From: Cryptomeria japonica
Taxonomy: Eukaryota > Streptophyta > Pinopsida > Cupressales > Cupressaceae
Direction of reading: 5' to 3'
Assembly (NCBI RefSeq): GCF_030272615.1
Contig: NC_081409.1
Coordinates: 647,128,468-647,192,467, forward strand
Length of the DNA: 64,000 nt
Made by a program: the position numbers and the translations under genes
Shown: piece by piece, positions 11,862 through 24,700 of the stretch
Layout of the letters: every line of letters starts with the position of its first letter
How positions within the stretch are numbered: the first letter of the stretch is position 1
Notes under the pieces: model-generated
Told to the model about the DNA's origin: nothing
Seen by the model: the letters and a program-made list of their open reading frames with translations, nothing else
Databases searched by the model: none

Positions 11862-13929
11862 ATGATTAAGAAAGAAGGTCTAAAGCTCAATAAGGAAAAA
11901 TATACAATATGGAGTGATAGGATGGAGATCTATATCAAGAGTCTAGGAAGTCAGTATTGGGAACATGTTGTTATCAAATATATCTTGCCTAGTGGGATTA
12001 TGACTGATGATCAAAAGAAGGAGCAACAAAAAATAATCATGCATTGGAGACCATTAGCAGTTCCTTGTCTGATTTAGAATATGTTGATGTCCATGATCTG
12101 GAGACTAATTATGATGTGTGGAAGAAACTTGAGGATGTCTATAGCGGTGATGAGCATGTGAAGATTGTCAAAGAAGAGAGTCTAAGAGGTAAATTCGATG
12201 GCATGCAGATGGCTGAATGTGAGAATATTCAACAGTATGGTCAAAGGATTAAGGAGGTAGTCAGTGAGATCAAAAGTGTTGGTGGTAAAGTGGAGGTTAC
12301 CATAGTGGTTAGTAAGGTGTTGAGAACCCTTCTACTGGTCTACGCTATCCGATTTGCAGCCATTTAGAAACTCAAGTCTATTTATAAAAAAAAGGTAACT
12401 CTTGACTCCATTGGTAAACTTACTGCATTTGAATTAAATAGTTTTGATGGAAGTGTTCAGAAATCAGAGTTTGCATTTAGAGCTTCAGTTTCTAATCCAC
12501 ATGTGAGGAAAATTAGAGAAGTCAGTCACAATTATGAGTTTAGATCCAACAGAGAAGTTGATAATGAAGATAATCTGATTGAGCTTGACGAATTGTTGGC
12601 CATGCAGTTACCCAGAGGTACCAGTAAGTATAGAGCTAAATTGCCTTTGAAGTGTTTTGCATGTAACCAGATTGGACATATTGTAGCTAACTGTCCAAAT
12701 GGAGACAATGAGCATAAACGGGAGAAGTACAAGAAGTACAAAGGAAAAGATAAAAGAGATTGCCTCATTGTCGTTGATGATGGAATCATAGATGATGAAT
12801 CTGAGGGAGATGCAAGTGAATACATTATCTTTGTTGCCATTAAAGAGGAGATATCTGATTAGAAGGTATTAGTTTCTCAGATGGATAGTTCTGATGATTG
12901 GATTATAGGCAGTGGTTGTTCTCACCACATGATCGGTGACTGAAGTAAATTTCTTACTTTGAAGGAATTTGATGGAGGAGTTGTGAGATTTGGAAATGAC
13001 TCACCCTACATGGTAAAAGGAAAGGGAACCATTTCTCTTAATGGAAAGAGCAGTGCAGATGATGTCTACTAGGTTGAAGGATTGAAGCACAATCTTTTGA
13101 GTGTATCTCAACTCAATGACATAGGTTATCCATTAGAATTCAAAAATGGAATGTGAAAAATATATGGAAGCAAAGGTGAACTAATTGCAACCGACCTTGT
13201 TTCACCTGAATCCTAAAGTCAACAATTGTTTAATTGCTAAAGTAGATGATAGTTGGTTTTGGCATCGGAGATTTTGTCATGTAAATTTTTATAACATTAT
13301 CAAAGTTAGTAAGTCCAAGTCTATAAGAGGTTTGCCTCAGTTGGACAAACCGGTGAATGCTTTGTGTAAGGAATGTCAGTTAGGGAAGATGACATCCTCA
13401 ACTTTTAAGAGAAAATTTTTCTTAGCAGAACATTTTCTAGATTTGGTTCATACAGACCTTTGTGGACCAATAAGGACTAGAAGTATTCAAGGTGATAGAT
13501 ATTTTATGATATTCACTAATGATTGCTCAAGAATTATGTGGATCACATTCTTGAAGGACAAAACATAAGCCTTTAGAAAGTTTAAGGCATTCAAAGCCTT
13601 AGTTGAAAAGGAAAGTGGAAAGAAGATAAAGTGCTTAACAACTAATCAAGGTGGTGAATTTACGTCAAATGAATTCATTATATATTGTGAAGACAATAGA
13701 ATTAAGAGGCATCTTTCTACACCTAGGACACCACAACAAAATGGTATTGCAGAGGAACAATCAGTCATTTGTTGAAGCAACTAGAGCGATGCTAATACAA
13801 GGAGGTGTAGCAAAAACATTCTGGAGAGAAGCTATGAGAACAACTGTCTACACTATGAACTAGATATTGGTTAAAAGAGGTAAGGATAAAACTCCTTATG
13901 AATACTGGTCTAATAGATCACCTAATGTT
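11862..13929 (+). pseudogene. gag-pol: Copia Gag, protease and integrase N-half, element B (broken)
   Basis: Starts at an ATG about 55 bp after the primer site. Gag reads KYTIWSDRMEIYIKSLG, then a frameshift near 12070, then the UBN2-like region (YDVWKKLEDVY). A complete CCHC knuckle follows: CFACNQIGHIVANC. The protease motif reads GSGCSHHM, so the catalytic Asp is Gly. Pre-integrase shows WHRRFCHVN and CKECQLGK. The integrase core shows HTDLCGP, then TTNQGGEF where the second catalytic Asp is Asn, then TPRTPQQNG. At least six stops or shifts are visible. The frame is cut at the AGTTA target of G1 and resumes at 25531. Confidence 0.87.
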
Positions 13930-13934
13930 AGTTA

Positions 13935-16900
13935 TGTTGTTCACCAAAAGTGATAACCCAAGAACACCTGCAATTGATCTATGAAGTAGCCAATTCAATC
14001 TATGAAGAACTTCAGGGCTTGGACAACATGACAAGGATATGAATCCTTCTACTCTTCAGGCTCTGCAAAACCTAGGCGGGTATACCTTTGATGCTTAGAA
14101 TTAAACCTATTACACACCTATGACAGCATCAACATAAACAGATAGATCTCACTAGGGCTCCAAAACAAGTAGTTTATTGCAGATGGGCTAGATCTACACA
14201 TGAAACTCAACTATGCTTGAGCATGAGATAGATGAAACATTTCAAAACATAACATACTAAAGGTATTCTGATTAGATTTTAAATTGGTTTGAGAACCCCT
14301 TTAATTGCAAGATCAGTGCCTTATCCAAGGGAAACAGAGTCATACATCAAACTATAAATGAAAGCTTCGATTGCAAATCCATCTTCATTATTAAATATTC
14401 ATGCATTAATGCCTTGCATAAATGCATTACTAAGATCATTCACAAAATCATCAGATCTTGAAACTATATTCCATTTTTTATGATTTATTGTAGAATTTAA
14501 ATCCTTCCTTGAAGAATCCCTGCAAACAATCATAACTATCTCCTTGAGATAACAAATTTCATCCTCCTTGAGGATCTGATTTGATAAAATGGAAATACAA
14601 ATCTAGAGACAATCCTGTGTGAATTTATGTATGCCTTACATACACAAGACCCTGCAACTAAAAACACCTATAGCAAGAATTGAACTCCATTACTGAAGGA
14701 AAAGCCCTGCCCTGTACAATCTTCAAAAATGCTCAAAATTGGAAGCCATGAAAACTGGAGCCATTCTCACAGAATTCTGGAACCCTTACAACTGAGAAGA
14801 ATTCGGAATAAAAAGAGGAGAGAAGAAAATCAAATCTGCAACTGAATTGCCAAGTGTCTCCTCTCTAACTGAATTTTGTTCCCATGGAAACTGCTTCTAA
14901 AATATCTCACATTTGTCAAAATTAACTTCATAATCGGATTCCTCACTCCGAGAGCTTTCCGAAAACATATAACACTTTATACTTTGGCAAAAAATTGAGC
15001 CCTGGGCGAATTAATTCTCATCATGGATCCATCATTTAAATATTTCGAATTTCAATATAGTTTGAACTATATTATTTAATCATTTTAAATTTGATTTTTT
15101 GCCTCCATTTGTGCTTTGACGCCTTGCCACATGGCGGCCTCTGATTGGTCGATGGAGTTGATCGGATGCCACCTGGGATGACGCCTCATCATCGCCACAT
15201 CATCTGCTTCGTCACTGCCACCTGTGCGCCAACTGTGTGCGACCTCACCGGGACCCGCTTGCTGGACTGCCACCTATCACGACACGTGGACGGCTCTCGT
15301 TCACTTTCGCTATTTCGCGGGGTTTAAACGACGTGCATCTTCCCTTCGCGAAATAGCGCGCACCGTTGATCTCTCTCGAACTTGCTCGCTCGTTAACTCG
15401 GCCTTCGTCTGCAAAATTTCGCCTGTTTGCCTCAAGAAGCGTGCCTACGTGGGGTCCACTTGGTCTTCGTCCAGTCAACTCCTCTGTCGCCTCAAGAAGC
15501 GTGCTCACGCATGGGCCCACCTTGGGCGCCCATGCGCACCTTGTGTCAAAAGCTTTTATGGCTTAGACATTATAGTATAGTGCGTTTTTACTTATAAACA
15601 TCAAAAAAGTCCACTTCCCAGCCAATGTGGGATATTGCTATTTGCTTGGGACTGCGTTTTTTAAGCTTTTCTCCTGGGTTTTCATGGCTGCCAACGGTAT
15701 TTGTTTGAAGAATTTGCATTGTTTTGAAATTATCAAAGCTTCCCCAAAAACACTCACGCCACTCAGGAGGAATTCTTGGCATTATGCTTGCCAATGGCAT
15801 TGCTGGGAAGTTAAAATGGCATTTCTTTAAAGTTTATTGCTGCCTCTCCAACATTCACGTGGAAGGAAGGAGAAACATTTGGTTTAAACTTGCCATTATG
15901 CTTTTGCTTAAAAGTTTCTACAGCCTTTTCACCATTTTACTCCATGCAGGGAGGATTGCTGGCTGTACATGCTAATTGCATTGAGTTTAAGGTTTATCAA
16001 ACCTTTCCCAGCCATACATTTCATTTACAATATGTATTTCAAAAAAAACAATTCATGTGCAGCGAGGGAGATGGTAGCTCTGGGCCTGCCAATTGTAATT
16101 TATTTGAATTTTAATTCCCCTTAGACTCATACCACACAGGGAGGACATTGCATTAATTTGGAATTTTCACTGGCCTTCGATCTGCTACACCACACTTCAC
16201 GGAGGGGGAGGGAATATGGCTGGCACTTTGCATGCCAATTATATTTGCTAAATGATCAATCACTTCTCCATTCAACATCATCTGCTAGGTACATTTGCAT
16301 TTTTTTCTAAATTTCCCTTCTCTGTTGCTGAAGGAAGATTCGGCATTAAACTCGCCAATTTGAAATTGCCTGGAGAGTTTAAAAGATTTATTGCCTTGGT
16401 TTGTTTTGACCACAAGAGGCATCTTCATTTTGCACTATCCTTTGGTGAGAAACATATAAGTATTCAACTCCAACCGTGGATGTCAACATTATTTTGGGAA
16501 TGCTCATAAGGCCAAGTCGCCAATAAAAATAATAAGGCACAGGCATGAGCCAGGTCGGGCCCCAAAGTGGGTCCGACTAAAAAAAAAATTCGTTTTCAAG
16601 CTACTGGCCTCTGGAGTATCTTCACGGACCTCAAACATACCTCTGGAAATGATCGACACCATTTTCGGATCATAAAATTGCATTTTACATCCTTCAGGCA
16701 ATTACGCCACAATTTTCGCATTTAATCGCGATGACGTAATTTTCAAACCTGTCAAAACACCTTTCTGGAGCTCGCCATCTGACAGGCATGTACTTTGATA
16801 TACAAGGATGACATCTACCAAACGGTTTCTCAAGACGAGTCCCGAGCGAAGAGATATTAATTTCCGAAAACGGCCAACTGGCTTTGTCGACACTGCGGAC

Positions 16901-17706
16901 CTGATGAAGTCAATGTTCTGGCAACACATGATGCCTTTCTCAAAAATATCAAACGACCTCCGTAGGCTCTCAAATTCGGAACATAGGTACTTTTAAGTAC
17001 ATATTAAATCTTTGAATTCTCAGTTCGATCACCCGACTAAAAGGATGCAAACGGCGCGCTCACCAAAACGGCTACATTAATTGATCTAACACTGGAAGTG
17101 CGGATAACTGAATTTGATGGCAAAATGAGTCCTTTTGAAAACCGATCAAATGGATTGATAAAAGCTTTAAATTTGAAATGTAGCTCACCATTTATACCAA
17201 CATTAGCCCGGGACAAACATTCTGACATGACGCTCACCAGGACATTTTTACACTTGTGCAAACATCACAAACTACAAACGGATTTGGCTATGAAAACGGA
17301 GCAAACGGATTCGTCAAGACTTGAAATTTTGCAGGGTAACTCACTTTTATGCATACAATTGAATCCATTTTGAATTTCTCCATGACGATCAACAGGGAAA
17401 AAGATATAATCGCTCAAAGTAGGCTACTTAATAAAATTTGCACTTGTGCCTAGAATGCACTTTCAGCTCACCCCTCAAAACAGGTACGTAATAAACTTCT
17501 CCAAACTGAATTCTGAAAGTTGCAACACACTAAATAGGCAAAATGAAAGGTATAGTACATGAATCCCGAGCCTTACCCTCTTAAAATCAACTGGTCCCAT
17601 TTTACCCTCTCGCAAACTAGGCCCTTCAAACTGACTCGTTTAGGTATGCAGAGCAAATTTTTGGATTGGGCCTCTAAACTTGACTCAATTTTAATCAGTC
17701 CCAATA
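13935..17706 (-). repeat. 3' LTR of G1 (left copy)
   Basis: Begins TGTTGTTCACC and ends CCCAATA (CCCAACA in the other copy). On the element's strand it runs TGTTGGGACTG to GGTGAACAACA. At 3772 bp it is far longer than common plant LTRs. It has a GC-rich part (about 15120-15545) and a perfect 12-bp inverted repeat. It lacks about 33 bp present in the right copy near 23006-23038. Confidence 0.92.
15308..15358. other. Perfect 12-bp inverted repeat in G1 left LTR
   Basis: CGCTATTTCGCG (15308-15319) and its exact complement CGCGAAATAGCG (15347-15358) flank a 27-nt loop that contains the palindrome GTTTAAAC. An ACACGTGG G-box-like word lies about 20 bp upstream. It is conserved in the other LTR. 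Confidence 0.75.
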
Positions 17707-17945
17707 GTGGCTCTGACTGGGGATGGTTGATTGCAAGATCAACACAAGAATCCAGATATCTTTGGTTAAGCAGACCACCTGAAAACGGATCATTCTTCTC
17801 TTCTCATTTCTTCTCTTCCAAAACAGGGCTTCCTTATTCTACCCAAACAGCAGGGCACTTTATTGAAAACCACACAACTGAAGCAAAGCGACTGTACAAT
17901 AGATACAAACATGCTTAAAACTGAATACAAGCTGCTCAATCAATC

Positions 17946-20657
17946 TTAGCATTTACCTCTGTCAAAAATCTGATTTTCATCACTTGACATATTGATCAAA
18001 ACAAAGGCACCTTCTAGTAACAACTGAGCATGATCATTATAATCAACCTCTTTTGTCTCATTACTGAAACAACTAGTGTGCATACCTTTGGTTTGATTTT
18101 GAACTTTGTGATCACACACTATTTCAACACAAGTAAAATCATGAGACAAATCACCATAGAGGCATTCCCACAAACTGACATACCTTTCACTGTCCCACTC
18201 AACTCTATCATTTGCAAGGACATCATCATGCTGAACTTGAAAAATAAAACACTCATTTTCAACATTGTAGTTCCTATCAGCACATACCTTATTATCATTT
18301 AAATCAATAGAATGAGGGACACTACTAACCAACTGATGCAAACAAGGAACATGAACATTACCATCCAGATGTGATACTTCACTATGCTGATCACACCTCA
18401 TACTATCCTTGCTTATCAAACTGAAAACCTCTGCATTCTCAACATCCCATTCATGGAAAAGAATGCATACCTCCGGCTGAAGCAAATCCTCAGCTAACTC
18501 TTTCTCTTTCAGGCTTACATCCACCTGAAACACTTTCATTTGTGGTTTTAAATGGTCATCACATAATCCATGCCTCTTACCTTCATCATGAAATAAATTT
18601 TTACAACCCATGCTATTGTTGTTTGGAATTCCATTAGTATTATGGACTGGTTCATCATTTACAACATCTGGCTGTTCAGTTATTTCTTCATACAAAGGGT
18701 TAGAAACAAAATGGACAATCTCTTTATGAACATTACGACACTGAAGTGATTGGTCTGTATCTATATCAGCATTGAATAAAGCATTAGTAAAATTGCTAAA
18801 GACACCATCCATTCGATCCTCATAATCATCTTCATCAGACAAAGAAGAAAATGAAACTTGGCTGGAACAATCCTCAGTGTTCCATGTTTCATATTCATGA
18901 GATTTTATTCTATGACCATCATTCTGAAAATCAAGATAATCAAACTTATCTATCCACAACTGATCTTCTTCACCAATTGAACACTCGTCATCAGCCAAAG
19001 AATGAACATGAACATCGCTTCCATTCACTTCATCAGATAAGTTTTTAGCATGTTCACTAAATCTTTCTGTCATAAAACCATCTGTTAGATCAGCATGTTC
19101 ATCAAGTGTACACGCATTCAATTCACAGTCCTTTTCTGAAGAATCCTCTTCACTATATTTCAGAAGGTCTTCATCAACAGCTCGAAGGCTCTCCAATATC
19201 TGAACCTTCTTGTCCACAACTTCAAGAGATTTCTTAAGTTCTGCAATCTTTTGGACTTGCATTGCACTTTGCTGTTCCATTTGAGATTCTGTAAAATTTT
19301 GTCCATTCATGTGTGCTATATCTTCATTGCAATCACGCATACCATCACAATTTTCTGAGTTTACTTTGTGCATAACTTTCAAAATAGAGAGATCATCATC
19401 ATGATTACAAGAAGTGAAATTTGAAGTGAAATCTAAAAATAGATTTACTTCATCCTCAACACAATTAAGATTATCAATATCTAAATGAGGATCAACTATT
19501 GTTTGCACTAAACAATTCTGATTTTCATCATATGGCACATTTTCGCTTGCACAAACAACAACACTTAGTAATCCTTCTGTATTTGGTATTTCAACATCAA
19601 ATACATCAGTAGCATGTAAAGATTGATGGTCATCACCATCATCATTTTCATTAATATTTTCCTGGAGAGATGCATGATTCACTTGGTAATTGCCAGTCAC
19701 ATAATCAGCATAACCGGCATACAAATCAAATGGTACATATCCCTTGTATATATCTGTCTCTGTATCAACATTTTCACAATTCTTCTCACTGATCATTCCA
19801 TCACTACTGCGAGAGACAACCGGCATTAACAACAAAGGTTCTTGACTCTCATTTAAATCTGAAACACATGCATCATAAAAGCCATTTGGAACTGCAGAGC
19901 TTGATGCACCTAGACACGGAATGATTTGCTGAGACTCACATGGTATTTCACCATTGAAGGTGCTTTGACAAGAAACCATAGCAGACACAAACCTCTTAGC
20001 TATCCCAAATTTCAAGTTATTTTCCATATCCCTAGCTGTGTTAAAGGCTTCATACAAGGTTTTGGGTTCTTTGTTTCTCAATAGGAAACCCATCTTCTCA
20101 TCAAATGCACTCATATAAACATCCAGACATACTTTATCATCGAGTTTATACTTTCTAGAAATTTTGGACAAAGTTTGTGAAAATCTGATATTAAACATTG
20201 GTACCAATTCATCTTCCCTAATTTGTATACAGGTGAATTCTTTCAGCAAGTCAGAATCACTCACCTTCTCATTGAATTGATCCATGAAATCTGAAACCAA
20301 TTCTTCCCATGAGGTAATAGAATTCACTAGCAAAAAAAAGAACCAATCTCTTGCATCTTCTTTTAATGACTAAATAAACAACTTCATGCATACATCTTCT
20401 TGGCAAATTTCAAATTCTCCTATCAAATCTGAAAATCTTTTAACATGTTGACATGCTGATTCTGATTTCTTCCCACTGAATATGGGCAAATACTTTCTAA
20501 TTTCTGTGGGTATAGGATTTGGGTAACCTGGAATATCTTTGAAATTTAGAGCAGCATAATGGTTCATGATGAAACTTCTCCTATTATACGGTTGTGACAC
20601 TTCACCAGGCATGGCTCTATGTGGAAATACACAAGACTGAAAATCTTTACTGCTCAT
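17946..20657 (-). CDS. gag: Gag of G1 with a long acidic extension; one amber stop
   Basis: A single minus-strand frame of 903 codons from ATG at 20657, broken only by TAG at 20370-20372 (most simply a CAG-to-TAG change). The first 220 residues are Gypsy-type Retrotrans_gag: TEIRKYLPIFSG, then KEDARDWFFF, SITSWEELVSDFMDQF, and a following region with LKEFTCIQIREDE. The remaining 670 or so residues are acidic and Asp/Glu/Asn/His rich, with one short coiled-coil-like stretch (QVQKIAELKKSLEVVDKKVQILE) and no CCHC knuckle or enzyme motif that I can see. The frame is remarkably intact for this window. An 8-T run (TTCTTTTTTTT) just after the stop is a possible slippage site. The role of the extension is unknown. 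A start at TTG 20333 would drop the N-terminus and is less likely. Confidence 0.82.
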
Positions 20658-21381
20658 TTTCTCCTACTCCCACAAATGATTATAAGATCTTGGATAGAAA
20701 ACTTCAAGCACATATCCTTATACAAATCTATTCCTTAACATTGCTTGACATAAATTTCTTCCACATTTGCATACTACGGAGGATAACATACACTGAATAT
20801 TTTAGCAACATAGATATGCAAATCAATTTTGAGATTCTCTCTTTCCCTCTAGACTAGTGCTGTTCACTAAATGGGAAAATGACATTACACATTTCAAACT
20901 TTCAGAAGAGATGTCTTGCATTTGAAACCTCTGAAAAATACCTGAAGATTTGCAACTGTAAACTCTTGTAGATCTGGAGATTTACTTCCACTTTCAGCAC
21001 TGTCTTTTATCACAGAGTCGCCACCTCTTGCATAGAGGATATTTTGAACAACAGAACGCCACTCAACACTTATTCAATTCTTTGTTACTCCTTCGATCTT
21101 GCTGCAATAAACACTCTTCCAGGCTGTTTAATACTGGTATGAACCACAGAGTCGCCACCCAATAAGGAATTGGTAAAGAATTTCACACACAGCTGAGAGA
21201 ACTTCTTACAACTTTCAACCATGCATTCACTGTTACTCCTTCATAAACTATGACATGATACACATATCATTATGTAGATCCAGAACAAAGAGCATTTTCT
21301 AACTCATAAATTCACTTTCTCACTCTATGCATACACAATGGACAGACTAACTAGATGAATTTAGGCAATTTCCATTTTCAT

Positions 21382-21725
21382 TTCCCCAGTAGAGTCGCCA
21401 TTTTTGTTGTGGTGACTCGGATGGGATAATCTCAACCTTATATGAATTAATTCTTTCTTAACCAGAGGCTCTTAACAATTCATTTACTCCCCAGCAGAGT
21501 CGCCATTTTTGTTGTGGTGACTCGGATGGGATAATCTCAACCTTATATGAATTAATTCTTTCTTAACCAGAGGCTCTTAACAATTCATTTACTCCCCAGC
21601 AGAGTCGCCATTTTTGTTGTGGTGACTCGGATGGGATAATCTCAACCTTATATGAATTAATTCTTTCTTAACCAGAGGCTCTTAACAATTCATTTACTCC
21701 CCAGCAGAGTCGCCATTTTTGTTGT
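21382..21725 (-). repeat. 105-bp tandem repeats, each with a primer binding site
   Basis: Three units of 105 bp (starting 21411, 21516 and 21621), preceded by a partial unit, run straight into the G1 5' LTR. They look identical by eye. Each carries the complement of TGGCGACTCTGCTGGGGA, so the leader holds four potential primer sites, the outermost with one changed base. Each site is followed on the plus strand by TTTTTGTTGT, the same bases that open the real LTR, so the repeat boundary mimics the LTR/primer-site junction. Confidence 0.92.
21698..21715 (-). other. LTR-adjacent primer binding site of G1
   Basis: On the minus strand TGGCGACTCTGCTGGGGA follows the LTR end ACAACA after four A bases. 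It has the length and placement of a Gypsy-class primer site. The tRNA it pairs with cannot be assigned by eye. The site fixes the minus orientation of G1, in agreement with the gag frame. Confidence 0.75.
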
Positions 21726-24700
21726 TCACCAAAAGTGATAACCCAAGAACACCTGCAATTGATCTATGAAGTAGCCAATTCAATCTATGAAGAACTTCAG
21801 GGCTTGGACAACATGACAAGGATATGAATCCTTCTACTCTTCAGGCTCTGCAAAACCTAGGCGGGTATACCTTTGATGCTTAGAATTAAACCTATTACAC
21901 ACCTATGACAGCATCAACATAAACAGATAGATCTCACTAGGGCTCCAAAACAAGTAGTTTATTGCAGATGGGCTAGATCTACACATGAAACTCAACTATG
22001 CTTGAGCATGAGATAGATGAAACATTTCAAAACATAACATACTAAAGGTATTCTGATTAGATTTTAAATTGGTTTGAGAACCCCTTTAATTGCAAGATCA
22101 GTGCCTTATCCAAGGGAAACAAAGTCATACATCAAACTATAAATGAAAGCTTCGATTGCAAATCCATCTTCATTATTAAATATTCATGCATTAATGCCTT
22201 GCATAAATGCATTACTAAGATCATTCACAAAATCATCAGATCTTGAAACTATATTCCATTTTTTATGATTTATTGTAGAATTTAAATCCTTCCTTGAAGA
22301 ATCCCTGCAAACAATCATAACTATCTCCTTGAGATAACAAATTTCATCCTCCTTGAGGATCTGATTTGATAAAATGGAAATACAAATCTAGAGACAATCC
22401 TGTGTGAATTTATGTATGCCTTACATACACAAGACCCTGCAACTAAAAACACCTATAGCAAGAATTGAACTCCATTACTGAAGGAAAAGCCCTGCCCTGT
22501 ACAATCTTCAAGAATGCTCAAAATTGGAAGCAATGAAAACTGGAGCCATTCTCACAGAATTCTGGAACCCTTACAACTGAGAAGAATTCGGAATAAAAAG
22601 AGGAGAGAAGAAAATCAAATCTGCAACTGAATTGCCAAGTGTCTCCTCTCTAACTGAATTTTGTTCCCATGGAAATTGCTTCTAAAATATCTCACATTTG
22701 TCAAAATTAACTTCATAATCGGATTCCTCACTCCGAGAGCTTTCCGAAAACATATAACACTTTATACTTTGGCAAACAATTGAGCCCTGGGCGAATTAAT
22801 TCTCATCATGGATCCATCATTTAAATATTTCGAATTTCAATATAGTTTGAACTATATTATTTAATCATTTTAAATTTGATTTTTTGCCTCCATTTGTGCT
22901 CTGACGCCTTGCCACATGGCGGCCTCTGATTGGTCGATGGAGTTGATCGGATGCCACCTGGGATGACGCCTCATCATCGTCACATCATCTGCTTCGTCAC
23001 TGCCACTTGGCCGCCACGTCATCGCCACTGGACTGCCACCTGTGCGCCAACTGTGTGCCACCTCACCGGGACCCGCTTGCTGGACTGCCACCTATCACGA
23101 CGCGTGGACGGCTCTCGTTCACTTTCGCTATTTCGCGGGGTTTAAACGACGTGCATCTTCCCTTCGCGAAATAGCGCGCACCGTTGATCTCTCTCGAACT
23201 TGCTCGCTCGTTAACTCGGCCTTCGTCTGCAAAATTTCGCCTGTTTGCCTCGGGAAGCGTGCCTACGTGGGGTCCACTTGGTCTTCGTCCAGTCAACTCC
23301 TCTGTCGTCTCGAGAAGCGTGCTCACGCATGGGCCCACCTTGGGCGCCCATGGGCACCTTGTGTCAAAAGCTTTTATGGCTTAGACATTATAGTATAGTG
23401 CGTTTTTACTTATAAACATCAAAAAAGTCCACTTCCCAGCCAATGTGGGATATTGCTATTTGCTTGGGACTGCGTTTTTTAAGCTTTTCTCCTGGGTTTT
23501 CATGGCTGCCAACGGTATTTGTTTGAAGAATTTGCATTGTTTTGAAATTATCAAAGCTTCCCCAAAAACACTCACGCCACTTAGGAGGAGTTCTTGGCAT
23601 TATGCTTGCCAATGGCATTGCTGGGAAGTTAAAATGGCATTTCTTTAAAGTTTATTGCTGCCTCTCCAACATTCACGTGGAAGGAAGGAGAAACATTTGG
23701 TTTAAACTTGCCATTATGCTTTTGCTTAAAAGTTTCTACAGCCTTTTCACCATTTTACTCCATGCAGGGAGGATTGCTGGCTGTACATGCTAATTGCATT
23801 GAGTTTAAGGTTTATCAAACCTTTCCCAGCCATACATTTCATTTACAATATGTATTTCAAAAAAAACAATTCATGTGCAGCGAGGGAGATGGTAGCTCTG
23901 GGCCTGCCAATTGTAATTTATTTGAATTTTAATTCCCCTTAGACTCATACCACACAGGGAGGACATTGCATTAATTTGGAATTTTCACTGGCCTTTGATC
24001 TGCTACACCACACTTCACGGAGGGGGAGGGAATATGGCTGGCACTTTGCATGCCAATTATATTTGCTAAATGATCAATCACTTCTCCATTCAACATCATC
24101 TGCTAGGTACATTTGCATTTTTTTCTAAATTTCCCTTCTCTGTTGCTGAAGGAAGATTCGGCATTAAACTCGCCAATTTGAAATTGCCTGGAGAGTTTAA
24201 AAGATTTATTGCCTTGGTTTGTTTTGACCACAAGAGGCATCTTCATTTTGCACTATCCTTTGGTGAGAAACATATAAGTATTCAACTCCAACCGTGGATG
24301 TCAACATTATTTTGGGAATGCTCATAAGGCCAAGTCGCCAATAAAAATAATAAGGCACAGGCATGAGCCAGGTCGGGCCCCAAAGTGGGTCCGACTAAAA
24401 AAAAAATTTCGTTTTCAAGCTACTGGCCTCTGGAGTATCTTCACGGACCTCAAACATACCTCTGGAAATGATCGACACCATTTTCGGATCATAAAATTGC
24501 ATTTTACATCCTTCAGGCAATTACGCCACAATTTTCGCATTTAATCGCGATGACGTAATTTTCAAACCTGTCAAAACACCTTTCTGGAGCTCGCCATCTG
24601 ACAGGCATGTACTTTGATATACAAGGATGACATCTACCAAACGGTTTCTCAAGACGAGTCCCGAGCGAAGAGATATTAATTTCCGAAAACGGCCAACTGG

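Noticed and set aside
15085-17373. Many 60-118-codon frames in the G1 left LTR, repeated at 22870-25192
   Set aside because: They are duplicated only because the LTR is duplicated. They overlap each other on both strands, show no motif and differ between copies by non-conservative changes.
20331-20333. TTG as the start of the long G1 frame
   Set aside because: The same frame continues upstream through one amber codon into clear Gag sequence starting at an ATG, so the TTG start only reflects the stop.
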